DNA of 52,366 bases from CAYGFH01 sp964356315. Lineage in GTDB: Bacteria; Patescibacteriota; Microgenomatia; UBA10105; UBA927. Position numbers and translations under genes: made by a program. Within the stretch, counting starts at the first letter, position 1. Each line of letters starts with the position of its first letter. This document shows positions 50,460 through 52,366 of this stretch, in pieces. The stretch spans positions 1 to 52,366 of the forward strand of contig CAYHHA010000009.1 in the NCBI GenBank assembly GCA_964356315.1. The letters run 5' to 3'. The notes under the pieces are model-generated. The model ran no database searches and was not told where the DNA came from. It saw nothing but the letters and a program-made list of their open reading frames with translations.

Positions 50460-52174
50460 AACGATATATAATTTCACATAAAATTTTATTTATATTACTA
50501 TTATTGAGCGGACTGCTTCGTTTTATAGCGCTAGACCGCGTTCCTACCGCAATTACTGGTGATGAACTTATTTATCCGGTAACCGCAAAAGCGATGTTTC
50601 TAACCGGCCATGATATAACAGGCACTTGGAATCCATTATCAATATTTGCATTCCACTATCCTCCGGGCGAACTTCAGGCGGAACTTCCCTACTTCATCCA
50701 CCTAGTTGCTGATTCATTTTTGCCATTCTCACTGTTTACCTATAGATATCCATTTGCCATGCTGAGCGTCGGCATCGTTGCCCTCATGTATCTGATTGCA
50801 AAAAAACTTTTTGGGACACACGGCGCAATATTTACCGGTTTTTTGACTGCCATAAATCCGTGGTTTATAGTGATGGGACGGACAGGATATGAATCGACCC
50901 CCGCTACATTTTTCTATTTATTGGGGCTGTATATTGTTGTTGCCTATCCCGCGTACCTCGTATATGCCTTGCCTGCATTTATGTTGGGATTTTATTCATA
51001 CATCGGCACAAAAATTCTTTTTATCCCTTTCATCGCGTTGTCGCTTATCCTGTCATTCGTTATCAACAAAAAACTAAATACCAGATCTGTCATGGCACTG
51101 TGTGTACCGGCCATATTGTTTGTTGGATTTTTTGTAAGCCAAATCACGTTGTCAGGTCAATCACGGTTATCGGATATTCTTCTACCGAACGCTCCTGTGT
51201 TTGCCCAGAAGGTAGACAGTATCAGAAAAATTTCTATACAATCCCCTCTTTTAGCTCTTATGGTAAATAAGTACACGATGTTTGGCGAAAATCTGATGCA
51301 GAAAACTCTCAGAATTTTTTCCGCTTCGTACCTTTTTGCAGATGGGGATAATTTTTTTCTCCAGGCACGACACAGCTTTTTTTATCCTATTGAAAGCATT
51401 GTATTAGTTGTTGGAATTGGATCATTGTTTGCAATGCATCAGAGTGTATTTCTGATCATTATGAGTTTTATTGTATTAGGAGCAATTCCCCATGTAGTGC
51501 ATAGAACTCAAAGTGATTTTTCAGGACATCTGGCGCTCATGTATCCGTTTATTATTTTTGTATTGGGACACGGACTGTCGTATGTATACACCCATACCAA
51601 AAAAACATATAAATATATTGTAATTCTGATCTGTGTCATTGCATATACAGTAAGCCTGGGTAATTTTATACTGGTATATTTTTATCAACTACCTCTACAG
51701 GGGGCAGGTGACTTTCATATGCGTATATTATCCAAATATCTAGTGATCGCAAAAAAACAAAATTTGCCGATATTTGTATATTCTCCACAGGGCACTGATA
51801 TATTTAAAAAATATCTCGCGTATGCAGATAGATTAAAAAAAGATACGATGCCCTCACTCGCACAACCCCTGAAACCAGACGGGTCAATAACTTTTGATGG
51901 CATCACGTTTACATCATGTAATAACTCAATAGACGTGGGAAATACAAACGCAATACATATTGTGAGCAGTATATGTGGATTTCCGTCTGTAAATACATTG
52001 ACCCATACGAAAATCTCACGATTGTCAGACGGCGGAACAATATTTGATATATATAATAATAGCGTATGTAACAGAGATTCACTTTCAAACTATCCTCACG
52101 ATATCATCCAGACAGACTTCGCTGTGGAATCTATGCCAGCAGAAGCATTCTGTAGGGTATATATCAGTAAATGA
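50456..52174 (+). CDS. GT39-type GT-C glycosyltransferase, more divergent
   Basis: A 572-residue membrane protein with about ten hydrophobic segments. The PMT-like loop keeps D36-E37 in ITGDELIYPVTAKAMF and a PPGELQAELPYFIHL second element, but the rest is less like the other GT39 copies. The outer C-terminal domain contains several cysteines (about residues 525-570, FTSCNNS, SSICGFP, NSVCNRD, EAFCRVY), possibly a pair of disulfides. The start is taken at MKRYIISHK because it gives an ATGA overlap with the preceding gene; the longer frame would run through that gene. Confidence 0.85.
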   Translation: MKRYIISHKILFILLLLSGLLRFIALDRVPTAITGDELIYPVTAKAMFLTGHDITGTWNPLSIFAFHYPPGELQAELPYFIHLVADSFLPFSLFTYRYPFAMLSVGIVALMYLIAKKLFGTHGAIFTGFLTAINPWFIVMGRTGYESTPATFFYLLGLYIVVAYPAYLVYALPAFMLGFYSYIGTKILFIPFIALSLILSFVINKKLNTRSVMALCVPAILFVGFFVSQITLSGQSRLSDILLPNAPVFAQKVDSIRKISIQSPLLALMVNKYTMFGENLMQKTLRIFSASYLFADGDNFFLQARHSFFYPIESIVLVVGIGSLFAMHQSVFLIIMSFIVLGAIPHVVHRTQSDFSGHLALMYPFIIFVLGHGLSYVYTHTKKTYKYIVILICVIAYTVSLGNFILVYFYQLPLQGAGDFHMRILSKYLVIAKKQNLPIFVYSPQGTDIFKKYLAYADRLKKDTMPSLAQPLKPDGSITFDGITFTSCNNSIDVGNTNAIHIVSSICGFPSVNTLTHTKISRLSDGGTIFDIYNNSVCNRDSLSNYPHDIIQTDFAVESMPAEAFCRVYISK

Positions 52175-52199
52175 TATACCTATAAGACTTGTCACTCTC

Positions 52200-52265
52200 G
52201 TCCCTCTGAGCGGGAGAAATCTAGAACAATCGAAATTTTTATGGATCCCCGATCAGGTCGGGGAT
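52200..52265. repeat. Hairpin element in the convergent intergenic gap
   Basis: ATCCCCGA (52245-52252) and TCGGGGAT (52258-52265) form a perfect 8-base stem with a 5-base loop. TCCC/GGGA form a weaker hairpin just upstream, near 52201-52215. It follows the last plus-strand gene and may also act as a bidirectional terminator, though no U-tract follows. It resembles dispersed hairpins seen in many genomes. Confidence 0.55.
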
Positions 52266-52304
52266 GACAAAATAAAAAGCGCAATGAGTAATATGATTAT
52301 CCCA

Positions 52305-52366
52305 CTACTTACTCGGTGATTCAAAGACCACGATAGACGTTTTGCCATCCAAATAGTGGAATGACC
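52305..52366 (-). CDS. Partial GT39-like gene, C-terminal end only
   Basis: Reading the minus strand from the right edge, one frame gives about 20 residues ending LDGKTSIVVFESPSK and a TAG stop at 52305-52307. This ending resembles the C-termini of the GT39 paralogues here (FLNGKPSFIIAK, LLNGQAVLTIFDTG). The match is short, so the call is tentative. If right, the gene converges on the plus-strand block. Confidence 0.5.
   Translation of the reverse strand, partial: SFHYLDGKTSIVVFESPSK

Overview
The window looks like a surface-polysaccharide locus from a Candidate Phyla Radiation (Patescibacteria) bacterium, most likely Microgenomates. The grounds are low GC, tightly overlapping genes (many ATGA or TAATG junctions), few Shine-Dalgarno sites, a DUF5667 exported protein, a four-helix-bundle S23/IVP gene, many GT-C and YfhO-like membrane proteins, and abundant short tandem repeats. 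The taxon is inferred from style and families, not from a marker gene. I recognise no rRNA, tRNA or CRISPR array.

Layout. 58-3703 (minus): a GT4 glycosyltransferase, a truncated GT4, a BRO-N protein and a class II Fic protein. 4020-6255: GalE and a UDP-glucuronate decarboxylase. 6272-15969: large GT-C-like membrane proteins, a methyltransferase, small membrane proteins and a GT2. 15978-18974: WecE, WecD-like and WecB-like enzymes, pointing to dTDP-Fuc4NAc and UDP-ManNAc. 19051-19791: a lone plus-strand methyltransferase. 19783-25859: GT2 enzymes, a GDP-fucose-synthase-like SDR and a ColD-like PLP enzyme with His in place of the Schiff-base Lys. 25856-28480: a WlbA/WlbB/WlbC-like set. 28509-33954: GT4 and GT2 enzymes, a Wzx-like flippase and the IVP gene. 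33968-44625: GT-C proteins, the DUF5667 protein and a GT2, broken by two 100-N gaps. 44689-52174: four plus-strand GT-C/YfhO-type genes, read divergently from the rest. A minus-strand GT39-like gene enters at the right edge.

Together the genes would make unusual nucleotide sugars (UDP-Gal, UDP-Xyl, Fuc4NAc, ManNAc, probable diNAc-uronic acid, probable 3,6-dideoxy sugar), assemble them on a lipid carrier with cytoplasmic GT2/GT4 enzymes, flip the product with the Wzx-like protein, and add polyprenyl-phosphate-linked sugars outside with GT-C enzymes. The two DPM/DPG-type GT2 enzymes would supply those lipid-linked donors.

The most interesting signal is a family of 7-bp tandem repeats, usually arranged as inverted pairs with a G-rich 5' arm and a C-rich 3' arm. 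They lie between genes and also inside several coding regions, where they read as 7-residue protein repeats. One pair encloses exactly the IVP gene: its arms are perfect reverse complements over 19 bases apart from one extra heptamer. This resembles the intervening sequences of 23S rRNA, but here it sits inside a glycan operon.
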